Notes: generated from the sequence alone by a model not told the origin. DNA of 64,000 nt from Bradyrhizobium liaoningense (GCF_018130825.1 NZ_JAFCJS010000001.1:1054001-1118000), one strand, 5' to 3'. Shown: positions 6,847 to 15,589, counted from the stretch's first letter. Numbers and translations are program-made.

Positions 6847-8769
6847 TCAGTTCACCGGCAGCATGAAGGCGTCGAAGTACGCGGCGAGCCCGGCAAAATC
6901 GTCGAACGGCAGCACACTCGCGACATACTGGTCCGGTCGCACCACGACCATGCAACCGACCTTGCGATCGATGCCGCGCGTGGCGAAGACGTCCTGACCG
7001 CTCTTGAGATCCGGACAGAACATCTTTTCGTAGTCGTACAAGCCGTAACGGCCTTTGCTCGGGAGCAACATCGGCGGCATCGCCTCGATGGCGAGTTCGC
7101 GATGATCCTGCTGAAACACCGCGCGCAGATCGATCACGCCGTCGATATCGCCGCTTCTGGACGTATATCGCCGGATTGGAGATTTCCGGGATTCAGCGAG
7201 GAAATTGCACAAGGCACGAATGGCCGAGCCCGACGCTGCGGGATTCTCAGCCGGAGAGAACGCGTAGATGCGGAAGCGGCCGTCGGCCTGCGCGGCGTGG
7301 CCGAGATGCACCGGCTTCGCATCCGCCAGCCGGATCACCGGCGCGGAATGGAAGCGTTTGCCGATCACGAGCCCCTGCGCGAGATGCTGATGCGACGTCG
7401 CGCCGGTGAGAAGCGAAGGCTTGTAATGCGTCGCCGTGCCCGCGGTGTAGCGGCCGTGCCGGACGAAATAATCCTGCGTCTTGGCCGCATCCGCGCCGCC
7501 GGCCTTGGCGGCCGACGCGAGAATGCCGGCCCACTCGCGATCGAAATCGATCAGCTCCTTCGCAACCGCCTGCCGCTCGGCCGAATAGGAGTGCAGCAGG
7601 CTGGGCGCGCATTGCTTGCGCAGAACGGCAGCGAGCTTCCAGCCGAGATTGAAAGCGTCCTGCATCGAGACGTTCATGCCCTGCCCGGCCTTCGGGCTAT
7701 GGGTGTGGCAGGCATCGCCGGCGATGAAGATGCGCGGCTGGCGGCTTGCGATCTCCGCCTCCGGCACGTCGTCGAACTTGTCGGTCAGGCGCTGGCCGAT
7801 CTCGTAGACCGACCACCAGGCGATCTCCTTCACGTCAAGCGTATGCGGCTTCAGGATCCGCTGCGCTTTTGCGATCACGTCGTCGGCGGTGATGTTGCGA
7901 TTGGCGACGCGCTCGCCGACATCGAGCTTGGCGAGCTCGACATAGATGCGAACCATGTAGCCGCCCTCGCGCGGAATGATCAGCAGGCTGCCGTCCTTCG
8001 CCGACTGGATCAGGGACTTGAAGCGGATGTCGGGAAAATCGGTCACCGCCAGCACGTCCATCACGCCCCAGGCATGGTTGGCGGAATCGCCGTGCAACTC
8101 GCGGCCGATCGATTTGCGCACCGTGCTGCGCGCGCCGTCGCAGCCGACGACATAACGCGCCCTGATCGTCTCGACCTTGCCTTCGCTTCCGGCATCGACG
8201 CGTTCGAGCCGCACAGTCACGGCATGGCCAGTGGGACCGGCGGCCGGATCGACCGCGAGGTCGATCAGGCGGCGGCTGTAATAGGGATCGAGCTTGCCCG
8301 GCGCCTTGCGCATGGCATCGAGGAAGCCGTCATGGATGCGGGCCTGGTTGAGGATGACATGCGGAAACTCCGACAGCCCGTCCTCGACGTCCTGCACCCT
8401 TCCGCTGCGGACGATCTTCTCCGGCGTGCGCTCGTCCGGCTTCCAGAACGTCGTCTCGTTGACCCAATAGGCTTCCTTCAGCACGCGCTCGCTGAAGCCA
8501 TAGGCGTGAAACATCTCCATGGTGCGGCAGGCGATGCCGTCGGCCTGACCGACCAGCAGGCGGCCCGGCTTCTGCTCGACGATGCAGGTCTTGATGTCAG
8601 GAAATTGCGCCAACTGCGCCGCGAGCGTCAGGCCGGCGGGGCCGCAGCCGACGATGAGCACATCGACCTCGGCGGGCACCGAACCCGCTGCGCCTGCTGC
8701 CTGAACCCGCTCGGCGGGATCGGCAATCTCGGGGTCGCCCGGCTGAAATCCATTCAGATGGAATTGCAT
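6847..8769 (-). CDS. mobA: 3-hydroxybenzoate 4-monooxygenase (FAD-dependent)
   Basis: A 640-residue flavoprotein hydroxylase that would convert 3-hydroxybenzoate to protocatechuate using NAD(P)H and O2 in the cytoplasm. The FAD-binding motif is VLIVGCGPAGLTLAAQL (about residue 37). The DG motif is VVGCDGARSTVRKSIGR, and the GD motif is FIAGDACHTHSPKAGQGMN. A C-terminal thioredoxin-like domain ends VVVRPDQYVASVLPFDDF, as in the phenol hydroxylase group. Length and many segments (MQFHLNGF start, GQADGIACRTMEMF, AWGVMDVLAVTDFPD) match my memory of Comamonas MobA closely. The ATG at 8769 has GGAGAGG upstream. It is divergent from a MarR gene, as mobA is from mobR. An alternative is a related phenol-type hydroxylase. 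Confidence 0.85.
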   Translation of the reverse strand: MQFHLNGFQPGDPEIADPAERVQAAGAAGSVPAEVDVLIVGCGPAGLTLAAQLAQFPDIKTCIVEQKPGRLLVGQADGIACRTMEMFHAYGFSERVLKEAYWVNETTFWKPDERTPEKIVRSGRVQDVEDGLSEFPHVILNQARIHDGFLDAMRKAPGKLDPYYSRRLIDLAVDPAAGPTGHAVTVRLERVDAGSEGKVETIRARYVVGCDGARSTVRKSIGRELHGDSANHAWGVMDVLAVTDFPDIRFKSLIQSAKDGSLLIIPREGGYMVRIYVELAKLDVGERVANRNITADDVIAKAQRILKPHTLDVKEIAWWSVYEIGQRLTDKFDDVPEAEIASRQPRIFIAGDACHTHSPKAGQGMNVSMQDAFNLGWKLAAVLRKQCAPSLLHSYSAERQAVAKELIDFDREWAGILASAAKAGGADAAKTQDYFVRHGRYTAGTATHYKPSLLTGATSHQHLAQGLVIGKRFHSAPVIRLADAKPVHLGHAAQADGRFRIYAFSPAENPAASGSAIRALCNFLAESRKSPIRRYTSRSGDIDGVIDLRAVFQQDHRELAIEAMPPMLLPSKGRYGLYDYEKMFCPDLKSGQDVFATRGIDRKVGCMVVVRPDQYVASVLPFDDFAGLAAYFDAFMLPVN

Positions 8770-8807
8770 GAGGACCTCTCCCGTCAACGTCTTCTTCGAT
8801 ATTGCTC

Positions 8808-8830
8808 AGTATGCTGACTATCAGTATACT
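8808..8830. promoter_or_regulatory. Inverted repeat between mobA and mobR, probable MarR operator
   Basis: AGTATGCTGA (8808-8817) and TCAGTATACT (8821-8830) are inverted copies with one mismatch around CTA. The site is 38 bp from the mobA start and 41 bp from the MarR start, and TCAGTAT also reads as a direct repeat. This fits a MarR dimer site controlling both genes. Confidence 0.6.
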
Positions 8831-8871
8831 TGTCAATGATCCGCACCGTCCCTGCGCTCAAGGAGAATTCG

Positions 8872-9327
8872 GTGAAAGACAACAACGACATGCCCGGGCA
8901 TCTGGCGCGCCGGTTCCAGCAGATCGCGGTCGCGGTGTTCCTGGCCGAGGTCGGGGATGCCGGCTTCGATCTTACGCCGGTGCAATACGCCGCGCTCGCG
9001 ACCATCAAGGCCAATCCGGGGCTCGACCAGGTCACGCTCGCGGGCCTGATCGCCTACGACCGCACCACCATCACCGGCGTGATCGACCGCCTGGTGCAGA
9101 AGGGTCTCATCGAGCGCCGTGCCAGTCCCCGCGACCGCCGCGCCCGCGAGCTCGAGATCACCGACGAAGGCCGGCGCGCCCTGCGCAAGATCACGCCGGC
9201 GGTCGAGGCCGCGCAGCGCATCATGCTGCGCGGACTCAGCGCAAAGGAAGGCGAGGAATTGATGCGACTGCTGCGCAAGGCGATCGCCGCCGGCAACGAG
9301 CTCAGCCGCGCCCCGCTGCGCGAATGA
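8872..9327 (+). CDS. mobR: MarR family repressor, probable mobA regulator
   Basis: A 151-residue winged-helix regulator. The DNA-binding region runs from about residue 30 to 100: LTPVQYAALATIKANPGLDQ, LAGLIAYDRTTITGVIDRLV, then wing residues LIERRASPRDRRARELEITDEG, the MarR signature. The GTG at 8872 is chosen as start because AGGAGA lies five bases upstream. Earlier in-frame codons have no binding site and overlap the operator. MobR of Comamonas is a MarR repressor of mobA relieved by 3-hydroxybenzoate, and the same layout here supports the same role. The symbol is by analogy. Confidence 0.8.
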   Translation: MKDNNDMPGHLARRFQQIAVAVFLAEVGDAGFDLTPVQYAALATIKANPGLDQVTLAGLIAYDRTTITGVIDRLVQKGLIERRASPRDRRARELEITDEGRRALRKITPAVEAAQRIMLRGLSAKEGEELMRLLRKAIAAGNELSRAPLRE

Positions 9328-9443
9328 GCATGTTTGTGCGTAATCGTCGCAGTGCGGCGAAACCTGGAACTAACCTTCGGCTGCTACGGTCGGCTTCATT
9401 CGGCGCTTAACGCGCGATTAACTTTGCCGTTCGGGAGTTTTGG

Positions 9444-9878
9444 ATGTCCAGGTTCATCATCGTCGCGGCGGCCATCGCATTCTCGACCGTCCCTGCACTC
9501 GCGAACGGCCATGGCGGCGGCGATGCCCCTCCTCCGCCCAAGCCTGAGGCGACGACCGCGCCGGCCAAGGTGGTCCTGACCAAGCAGGGCCCGAAGCTGG
9601 TCGATCTCAAGGGCATGACGCTCTACACTTACGAGCGCGATACGACCGGCAAGAGCTCGAACTGCAACGGCAAGTGCACCGAGAGCTGGGTGCCGCTGGC
9701 CGCAACCGCCGATGCCAGGGCCGTCGGCGACTTCACCGTGATCGACCGCAACGACGGCAGCAAGATGTGGGCCTATCGCTACCGCCCGCTCTACACCTCG
9801 CCGGCCGACAAGGCGCCGGGCGACGCCAACGGCACGGCCACGACCCTGCAATGGCGCATCGCGCGGCCTGAGAACTAG
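9444..9878 (+). CDS. Secreted protein of the COG4315/PF03640 repeat family
   Basis: A 144-residue exported protein with a signal peptide (FIIVAAAIAFSTVPALANG) and one pair of the YxYxxD-type repeats of this family: LVDLKGMTLYTYERDTTGKS, then CNGKCTESWVPL with two conserved cysteines, and later RPLYTSPADKAPGDANG. No lipobox Cys is seen at the cleavage site, so the mature protein is probably soluble in the periplasm. Its biochemical role is unknown. GGGAG precedes the ATG. Its stop codon overlaps the stop of the convergent gene at 9875-10090. Confidence 0.8.
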   Translation: MSRFIIVAAAIAFSTVPALANGHGGGDAPPPPKPEATTAPAKVVLTKQGPKLVDLKGMTLYTYERDTTGKSSNCNGKCTESWVPLAATADARAVGDFTVIDRNDGSKMWAYRYRPLYTSPADKAPGDANGTATTLQWRIARPEN

Positions 9879-10090
9879 GGCGAGAACGGCGCGCCTCCAC
9901 CAGGCCTGCCCACGAGCTTGGCGTGTGCGGCGGAATCGGCAGAGGCATAATTGACCTCCGGATTCCAGTGCAGCACGACGTACAGGATCATTCCGGCCAG
10001 GATGGAGCCACAAAAACCGAACGCGGCCAGGCGCCATGTCCGCACAATGCGGCGGTCGTTCTCATTCAATGGATCAAAGTATTTTTGCAT
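9875..10090 (-). CDS. Small single-pass membrane protein
   Basis: A 71-residue protein with a charged cytoplasmic N-terminus (MQKYFDPLNENDRRIVRTWR). One membrane helix (LAAFGFCGSILAGMILYVVL) is followed by a short outer tail that ends GRPGGGAPFSP. It overlaps the plus-strand secreted-protein gene tail-to-tail by four bases. No family is recognised. It resembles small inner-membrane proteins often found near envelope genes in Bradyrhizobium. Confidence 0.6.
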   Translation of the reverse strand: MQKYFDPLNENDRRIVRTWRLAAFGFCGSILAGMILYVVLHWNPEVNYASADSAAHAKLVGRPGGGAPFSP

Positions 10091-10199
10091 GATGCCTCCA
10101 ATGGCAGCGAGCCATCAAGGCCTAGCGTAATCGGAGCGGATCCGCTGTGAAGCCGTTCACCCGTCACCGCTTCAAAACGATGTGATCGTTGGCGGCGTA

Positions 10200-10361
10200 C
10201 TAGCGCGCCAGCTCCGACGGCACCGGCTTGAACACCGGCATGTTCGCGTTTGCCTGCAGCGGCTTGACTTCTGCGTTGACCACCACGGGTCCGGTCATGA
10301 ACCAGGCCGCTGCGACGGCCGCGATCACTATTCCCGCACCGAGCGCCGCAATCTCTTTCAT
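10200..10361 (-). CDS. Very small single-pass membrane protein
   Basis: A 53-residue protein: one N-terminal membrane helix (ALGAGIVIAAVAAAWFMTG) followed by a short hydrophilic tail ending PVFKPVPSELAR. The ATG is preceded by AGGAG at eight bases. It begins 17 bp after the stop of the larger membrane protein gene at 10379-11365 on the same strand, so the two are likely co-transcribed. No function can be assigned. Confidence 0.6.
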   Translation of the reverse strand: MKEIAALGAGIVIAAVAAAWFMTGPVVVNAEVKPLQANANMPVFKPVPSELAR

Positions 10362-10378
10362 GTTTCCGCTCCTGGTGA

Positions 10379-11365
10379 TCAGTTGCTGAGGATGACGCCG
10401 TGCTGGTGCCGCGACGGATGATCGGCGCCGACCAGCGCGTTCGGATCGGTTGCGATCACCGCTTCCGGCAACGGCACCGGCTCGAGGCCGGCGAAGCGGC
10501 GATAGAGCGCGCCCATGATGGCGCCGCAAAATGCCGCCGGCACCAGGAGAGCAGCGAGGATCGGCACGACCAATACCAGCAGCAGCACGCAGGCGAACGC
10601 TGCCACGCCTCCGATCGCCGCGTATTCCCACGCGCTGCGGCGGCTCATGGCGCGCGCGATATGATGTACGCAAAGCATGAAGATGCTCGAAGGAATAACC
10701 GAGATCACCATCATGACCATGAAGGTTTGCGCCGGGATCACGGCCGCGAAGATATGAGCGGTGCTCTTGTCCGCGAAACCGTTCATCAGGAGCGGCACCA
10801 GCGTGTAAGGCAGAAGCGTTGCGAGCACGGTCGGCATCAGGGCCGCGATCGCGATGCCGGCGATCGACGTACGGACCCGGACCGGTCCGTCGAATACGAC
10901 CGGCGGCGCCGCAGCCGGTGCGTCAGCGGCGGGAATCGCGCCGGCCGCGCGTGCTACCGGACTGAGACCGGCAAACTGGCCATAGAGGAATCCGCCGATC
11001 ATTCCCGCGATCGTCGGCAACAGGCCGATCGTCACCACCGTACCGTCGCCGGGTGCGGCCAGCTGGATGTGGTTGCGGATGGCGATGGCATAACTCGCCG
11101 CGGCCATGACGCCGCCCATCAGCCCATAGGCGAGCCGGCTCGAGATGGTCCATTGCCTCAGCACGACGTGCCCGGCAAACAGGAAAGCCGCATTGATGGC
11201 CATGCGGCCCGCGAAGAGCACCAGGATCTGGTCCGGCGCCGGTGTGCCTGCGGGATCGGTCACCTGCCCGCCCGCGATGGCAAAGACCATCAGCACAGCT
11301 TCGACGATGGCGAGCGGAATCAGCGCGGCGAACAGCGCGCGCGGCGAATTCTTGACGAGATACAT
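10379..11365 (-). CDS. Polytopic inner-membrane protein, function unknown
   Basis: A 328-residue protein with about eight or nine hydrophobic helices, for example ALFAALIPLAIVEAVLMVFA, TIGLLPTIAGMIGGFLYG and CVLLLVLVVPILAALLVPA. The sequence looks like an internal duplication: each half has a helix pair followed by GxxxGxLYxxFAGLxP (GGFLYGQFAGLSP and GALYRRFAGLEPVP). No transporter or enzyme signature was recognised. The start at 11365 has AAGGGG nine bases upstream. A longer in-frame start 20 codons earlier lacks a binding site. Confidence 0.65.
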   Translation of the reverse strand: MYLVKNSPRALFAALIPLAIVEAVLMVFAIAGGQVTDPAGTPAPDQILVLFAGRMAINAAFLFAGHVVLRQWTISSRLAYGLMGGVMAAASYAIAIRNHIQLAAPGDGTVVTIGLLPTIAGMIGGFLYGQFAGLSPVARAAGAIPAADAPAAAPPVVFDGPVRVRTSIAGIAIAALMPTVLATLLPYTLVPLLMNGFADKSTAHIFAAVIPAQTFMVMMVISVIPSSIFMLCVHHIARAMSRRSAWEYAAIGGVAAFACVLLLVLVVPILAALLVPAAFCGAIMGALYRRFAGLEPVPLPEAVIATDPNALVGADHPSRHQHGVILSN

Positions 11366-11476
11366 GCGAGCAACCCCTTGCTCGCTGCACGCTAGACGCG
11401 AAGCGTTACGGCCCGCGCAAGACAATGGATAAAATTGTCGGCAAGCAGCGCCCCAGCGCTTCCTCGCCGAACGCCC

Positions 11477-12130
11477 CTATCCGCGCCAGCTCCGGCCGGA
11501 CTGGACCTGCGCGCTCTGTCCGGGCGGCAGCACCACGACGGTCGAATTGAGCTTCACCCGGTCGTAGAGGTCGATCACGTCCTCGTTGCGCATCCGGATG
11601 CAGCCCGACGAGATCGCCTGCCCGATATATTCGGGCTGGTTGGTGCCGTGGATGCGGTAGAGCGTGTCCTTGTTGCCGACATAGAGATAGATGCCGCGCG
11701 CGCCCAGCGGATTGGCGGCACCACCGGGCACGCGCGCCGGATATGGTCCAAGCCGCGCCTGGATGTCCGCCGTCGGCACCCAGTCGGGCCATTCCGCCAG
11801 ACGCCCGACACGCGCAACGCCGGAGAAGGCCATCGCCTCCTCACCGACCGCGACGCCGTAGCGGATCGCCTTGCCGTCGGGCAGCACGAAATAGAGATAG
11901 CGCGCGTCGGTATCGACCAGGATCGTGCCCGGCTGCTCCTTGCGCGGATAATCGACGATGTGACGCAGATATTGCTCGGGCACTTTGGCCTGGGCGTAAG
12001 GCGTGTGCGCGAGCAACTGCCGGTCGCGCGGCGTCATGCTCGCGTTGGTCGACGGCGAAAGCGTTGTCTGCATGCAACCGCCCAGCGGCAGCAAGGCAAC
12101 GACGAAGAAAGCGAAAACAGATCTTGGCAC
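11477..12130 (-). CDS. L,D-transpeptidase (YkuD) lipoprotein
   Basis: A 217-residue lipoprotein. The GTG at 12130 gives a short signal peptide (PRSVFAFFVVALLPLGGC) with a lipobox LGGC. The YkuD catalytic domain spans about residues 80-205 and carries the active-site pattern YRIHGTNQPEYIGQ then SSGCIRMRNEDVIDLY, with the essential His, Ser, Cys and Arg. Such enzymes make 3-3 crosslinks in peptidoglycan or attach proteins to it, in the periplasm. The longer frame upstream has no lipoprotein logic. Neighbours suggest no operon. Confidence 0.9.
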   Translation of the reverse strand: MPRSVFAFFVVALLPLGGCMQTTLSPSTNASMTPRDRQLLAHTPYAQAKVPEQYLRHIVDYPRKEQPGTILVDTDARYLYFVLPDGKAIRYGVAVGEEAMAFSGVARVGRLAEWPDWVPTADIQARLGPYPARVPGGAANPLGARGIYLYVGNKDTLYRIHGTNQPEYIGQAISSGCIRMRNEDVIDLYDRVKLNSTVVVLPPGQSAQVQSGRSWRG

Positions 12131-12403
12131 CACCGGCCCCCCGATAGCAAATAGCGGCACCCCCAACAGCACCAGATGCTGCCCAAATCGTGCTGAAAAC
12201 AAGGCAGACCGGAACAATTGCGCGTGTTTGATCAGCCGGGTTCCATCACCACAAACGGCGGAAGAGCGTCGCATCATCTCCATCCCCTCGCCTTGCTTTG
12301 GTCAAACCCGGCTGGACTCGTGCGTCATCTGCCCGTGAAGGGGCCCACCTCAACAGATCGGCTCGCGCCAATGCGAAACGACGAAGGCTTCGAAGGAGCT
12401 GCG

Positions 12404-13447
12404 ATGCTCGCCACGCTGAACAGCAAGCAAATCGTCGATGAGATCGTGAAGGACACGGTCAAGGACAACGATCCGCACGACGCGATTCAGATCTCGCCCG
12501 AGATCGTCATGGCCTCGCGCCCCATTAGCGTTGCGCCCGCCCTGGCGCCTGAGGCCACGCCCCGCCCGGAGCCGAAATTCGCGCCGGAGCCCAAAGCCAG
12601 TCCTGAGCCGAAGTTCAGTGCCGAGCCGAGGTTCAGTCCTGTTGCGGAGCCGCCCACGGCAGTGCCCTCGGTCGATACCGCCGTGCGCGTCGCGGCCGGC
12701 GATGGTGCTGGCCGGCCCAGGCGTTCGGCCGCCGGCAAGTTGCTGCGCGGCGCCTTCCTCACGTTCCTGTTTGCGGGCGGCAGCGCGGCCGCCGCGGTTG
12801 CCTGGGAGAAGCATGGCGATACCGCGAGGCACATGCTTGCCGAGTGGACACCGGTCTTGACCGCGTTGCTGCCTTCGACGTCGCAGACCACGCCAGTCGC
12901 CGCCGCGCAGGCGGTCCCGTCCGCGCCGCAAGCCGCAACGGATCAACCCGTCGATCAACCGGCGGCGCAAGCTGCGGCCGATCAACCTGCAAGTCCGCCT
13001 GCAGTTCAGGTTGCAGCAGCCGCGCCCGCGGCAACACAGACCGACACAGCACAGTCGGTACAATCGATGACGCGCGATCTCGCGGCCATGGCGCAGCAGA
13101 TCGAAACACTCAAGGCCAACATCGCCGAGCTGAAGGCCGGCCAGGAGCAGATGGCACGCGAGCTGGCGAAGCCGCCCGCACCGAAGCCGGTCGTCGAGGC
13201 GAAGCCGCCCGTCGATCCGCGCGCCCGCGTGTCCGCGCTGCCGCCGCGCGCTCCGGCTCAAACGCCGCCGCCGGTTCGCAAGCCGAAGCCGGCCGTGTCG
13301 CACACCTACATGCCGGCCTATTCACCTGCGCCGCTCGCACCGCCGCCAGCGCCCTCGCAAGCTGCCGCGGCTCCGCCGGTCACAACGACGCAAGCGGTTG
13401 CCGATGACGATGGACCGGTCGTGCGTCCGCCGATGCCGCTGCGCTAA
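12404..13447 (+). CDS. Pro/Ala-rich membrane-anchored hypothetical protein
   Basis: A 347-residue protein. The N-terminus (LATLNSKQIVDEIVKDTVKD) is followed by Pro/Glu/Ala/Lys repeats such as PEPKFAPEPK and PEPKFSAEP. One membrane helix (GAFLTFLFAGGSAAAAVAW) lies at about residues 112-130. A short coiled coil (AAMAQQIETLKANIAELKAG) follows, and the Pro-rich tail ends RPPMPLR. This is a recurrent rhizobial architecture with no assigned activity. It probably spans the periplasm from a single anchor. GAAGGAG precedes the ATG at 12404. Another in-frame ATG lies 11 codons upstream. Confidence 0.65.
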   Translation: MLATLNSKQIVDEIVKDTVKDNDPHDAIQISPEIVMASRPISVAPALAPEATPRPEPKFAPEPKASPEPKFSAEPRFSPVAEPPTAVPSVDTAVRVAAGDGAGRPRRSAAGKLLRGAFLTFLFAGGSAAAAVAWEKHGDTARHMLAEWTPVLTALLPSTSQTTPVAAAQAVPSAPQAATDQPVDQPAAQAAADQPASPPAVQVAAAAPAATQTDTAQSVQSMTRDLAAMAQQIETLKANIAELKAGQEQMARELAKPPAPKPVVEAKPPVDPRARVSALPPRAPAQTPPPVRKPKPAVSHTYMPAYSPAPLAPPPAPSQAAAAPPVTTTQAVADDDGPVVRPPMPLR

Positions 13448-13846
13448 ATCTCATCGCGCTTTAGCGCAACAACGTCACGAACACTGTCGGAGTCGATGGG
13501 ATGCGTTGAGTCCGGGTTACTACGGGAAACGATATATCGATCGTCATCCATCATGAGAAAAGGCCGTCGGGATTTATGCCGCCGGCCTTCTCTTGCAACT
13601 CCCGGTTCCCGGAGCCCGGTTCTGTTGCAATTCCATGCCTCATGATCGCGTTAACATATTTAATAAAACCTTAACGGGCTCGCGTGCTGCACATCATTTC
13701 TGCGCCATAGGCACAGAGATTGTGCGGCTTGTTCATTCGAGAAAGATCGACTCAGTGGTACCATCCGAGATGTGTCGGGACTTCCGTTGAAGACTTGTTT
13801 TCAAGACTTGCAACTGAGACTTGGTCGTCACACCGGGGGACTTCAG
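13448..13846. other. Intergenic region with one hairpin
   Basis: About 400 bp without a supported gene. At 13560-13589 AAGGCC and GGCCTT form a stem inside an extended, imperfect hairpin (from GAGAAAAGGCCG to CGGCCTTCTC) that could terminate the upstream gene. The rest is AT-richer than its surroundings, especially 13630-13700, and probably holds the promoter of the DUF6894 gene at 13847. No RNA gene was recognised. Confidence 0.45.
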
Positions 13847-14077
13847 ATGCCTTACTACTCCTTCGATCTCGTGGTTGGTGAAGAGTTCAAGAACCAGGGC
13901 GGAATCATCCTCGAGGACATCGAGGTTGCCTCCGATCGCGCCGATCAGCTCGCATGCGAGCTGTCGCAAGTGAAGCCGGAGCTGCAGCAGAAGGGCTGCG
14001 CGGTGCGCGTCACCGATCGCGATCACAACGAGGTCTATCGCACGCCGCTCGATCCCGTGCCGGCCTGGCAGCGCTAG
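13847..14077 (+). CDS. DUF6894 family small protein
   Basis: A 76-residue soluble protein starting PYYSFDLVVGEEFKNQGGII. The pattern of an aromatic first strand, a D/E-rich turn, LEDIEVASDRADQLA and a last strand CAVRVTDRDHNEVYRTPL fits the DUF6894 group, small proteins very abundant in Bradyrhizobium with unknown function. GGGGGA lies ahead of the ATG. Its stop abuts the stop of the convergent SDR gene with no gap. Confidence 0.7.
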   Translation: MPYYSFDLVVGEEFKNQGGIILEDIEVASDRADQLACELSQVKPELQQKGCAVRVTDRDHNEVYRTPLDPVPAWQR

Positions 14078-14863
14078 CTACTCTTCAAGCATCGGCGGTT
14101 CGAACCAGTTCGTCAGCGACAGCCCGCCGTCGACCACGAAGGCCGCGCCGGTGACGTAACCCGAGAGCTTGTTCGACAGCACGCTCAGCGCCATCGGCGC
14201 GAGATCCTTAGCCTCGCCGAGACGCCCGAGCGGAATGTGTCTCGCCAGGGACGCGTCCGCGACGAACCCGCCCGCTGCGATTGCACCCGGCACCAGCGCG
14301 TTGACGCGAATGTTGTGCCGCCCGAAGGTCTTCGCGAGTTCCTTCACCAGCATCGCCATTCCCGCCTTTGCCGTCGAGTAATGCGGCAGGTTGCGCGGCG
14401 TGCCCGCATGCAGCGAGGTGAGGAACAGGAACGAGCCGGGCCGCTTCGCTGCGATCAGCCGCTTTGCGAGTCCGCGCGCCAGATGAAAGCCGGCATCGAG
14501 ATTGACGGCGTGCATCTCCGCCCAAGTCCTGCGATCGACCGCGAGCGCGTGATCGGCCTCGCGCCGAGGCGGCGAGGCGCTGTGCACGAAATGCGTCACC
14601 TCCCCCAGCGCGGCATGAGAGGCGGCAAGCAGCGCATCGCAGGCCTCGAGCCCAGCGAGATCGCCGACCCAGGGCACGGCGCGTTCGGGCCTCTCGCTCG
14701 CGCTGATCGCGGCGTTCACCCGTTCCGCGCTGATATCGGCAAACACGGTTCGCACGCCTTCCCCGACCAGGGCCTGCGCGATCGCGCGGCCGATGCCGTT
14801 GCCCGCGCCGGTGACGAGCGCCGTGTCGGTTGCGGGATCGAACGGCGCATTGAACAGGCTCAT
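14078..14863 (-). CDS. Short-chain dehydrogenase/reductase (SDR)
   Basis: A 261-residue NAD(P)-dependent oxidoreductase of classical SDR length. The cofactor motif is VTGAGNGIGRAIA (TGxxxGIG) near residue 20. An acidic residue after the second strand (VFADIS) suggests NAD preference. The catalytic Ser is in FLFLTSLHAG and the Tyr/Lys pair in YSTAKAGMAML. The usual C-terminal motif is GYVTGAAFVVDGGLSLTNW. The substrate is unknown. The start at 14863 is favoured by family length. It converges with the DUF6894 gene. Confidence 0.85.
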   Translation of the reverse strand: MSLFNAPFDPATDTALVTGAGNGIGRAIAQALVGEGVRTVFADISAERVNAAISASERPERAVPWVGDLAGLEACDALLAASHAALGEVTHFVHSASPPRREADHALAVDRRTWAEMHAVNLDAGFHLARGLAKRLIAAKRPGSFLFLTSLHAGTPRNLPHYSTAKAGMAMLVKELAKTFGRHNIRVNALVPGAIAAGGFVADASLARHIPLGRLGEAKDLAPMALSVLSNKLSGYVTGAAFVVDGGLSLTNWFEPPMLEE

Positions 14864-14991
14864 GTCGCTCTCCGGGGTCCTCTGCCGCCAATCTAGCGCG
14901 CAGCAACGAGGCGCGACAATTGCGTCCCGGCACCATTGCGGAGCGGCGCGCCGGACGCTAGCCTCCCCAAAAAATCGAGGAGGACCCAAGA

Positions 14992-15384
14992 ATGCGCACT
15001 GGTTTTCTGATGACGGGCCTGTTGCTGCTTGCCGCGCCGGCCCAGGCGGGCGACGCGCCGCCGCGGGCGACCTATGTGACGATGGTCCTGCAGGCCTTCG
15101 CCGCCAAGGTCGAATGTCCGGGCACGGATCTCGTCTATCAGGACCTCGTACAGAAGGCGCAGCAGATGCAGCTGCCCGACGGCACCACCGAGAAGGTGCG
15201 CAAGGCGATCGCCTGGATGCACACCGGCGGCAAGATGGGCGAGAAGCAGGACGATGATCTGATGGCCGAGGTCGCGGTCGCGACCCAGGCGACCGATATG
15301 GACCAGCGCCGTCTCGGCATGCCCGGCTGGTGCGAGGCGCAGAAGACTAACCTCGCAGGCCTGATCCGCAGCAAGGGCGGCTAG
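14992..15384 (+). CDS. Small secreted hypothetical protein
   Basis: A 130-residue protein with a signal peptide (RTGFLMTGLLLLAAPAQAGD) and a helical mature part containing two cysteines (VECPGTDLVY and GWCEAQKTNL) that may form a disulfide. GAGGAGG lies close before the ATG. The fold and role are not recognised. It is followed at once by a conserved rhizobial repeat with a strong hairpin that probably ends its transcript. Confidence 0.65.
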   Translation: MRTGFLMTGLLLLAAPAQAGDAPPRATYVTMVLQAFAAKVECPGTDLVYQDLVQKAQQMQLPDGTTEKVRKAIAWMHTGGKMGEKQDDDLMAEVAVATQATDMDQRRLGMPGWCEAQKTNLAGLIRSKGG

Positions 15385-15385
15385 A

Positions 15386-15483
15386 AGCGCCTTCGCGCCA
15401 AGCAGGCACCGATCCGCGTCAAGAAAACGCGTCAAAAATAACAAGCTTGGAGCCCCGTTCCGGTTCGATCAGAACGGGGCTCC
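15386..15483. repeat. Rhizobial terminator-like repeat, copy A
   Basis: A 98-bp element: a degenerate arm with CGCGTCAAGAAAACGCGTCA (15418-15435 region), then a hairpin of GGAGCCCCGTTC (15449-15460) and GAACGGGGCTCC (15472-15483), a perfect 12-bp stem. A second copy with the same order and core lies at 27922-28022. Both sit right after plus-strand stop codons, so they could serve as terminators or mRNA 3'-end structures. Confidence 0.75.
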
Positions 15484-15589
15484 ACCCGGTTTTCCCAGGC
15501 GCTAAGCATCGCGTGGCGGAACCGTGCGCGCCGGCAAATAATCGTCACAATCATCGCCAGCATGCGGCCTCTTCGAACAGGAGAACCCC

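Noticed and set aside
5204..6997. Plus-strand open frame of about 600 codons
   Set aside because: It is antisense to the SH3 protein, has low-complexity Arg/Ala composition and no binding site. The minus strand has a signal peptide, an SH3 domain and a normal start.
7102..8817. Plus-strand open frame of about 570 codons
   Set aside because: Antisense to mobA. The minus strand carries all FAD motifs.
11435..12154. Plus-strand open frame of 239 codons
   Set aside because: Antisense to the L,D-transpeptidase. Composition is Arg/His-rich, typical of a shadow frame.
15449..15483. GGTTCGATC flanked by a stem, resembling a tRNA T-arm
   Set aside because: The stem is a simple 12-bp hairpin shared with the repeat at 27922. 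No acceptor, D or anticodon arms are present.
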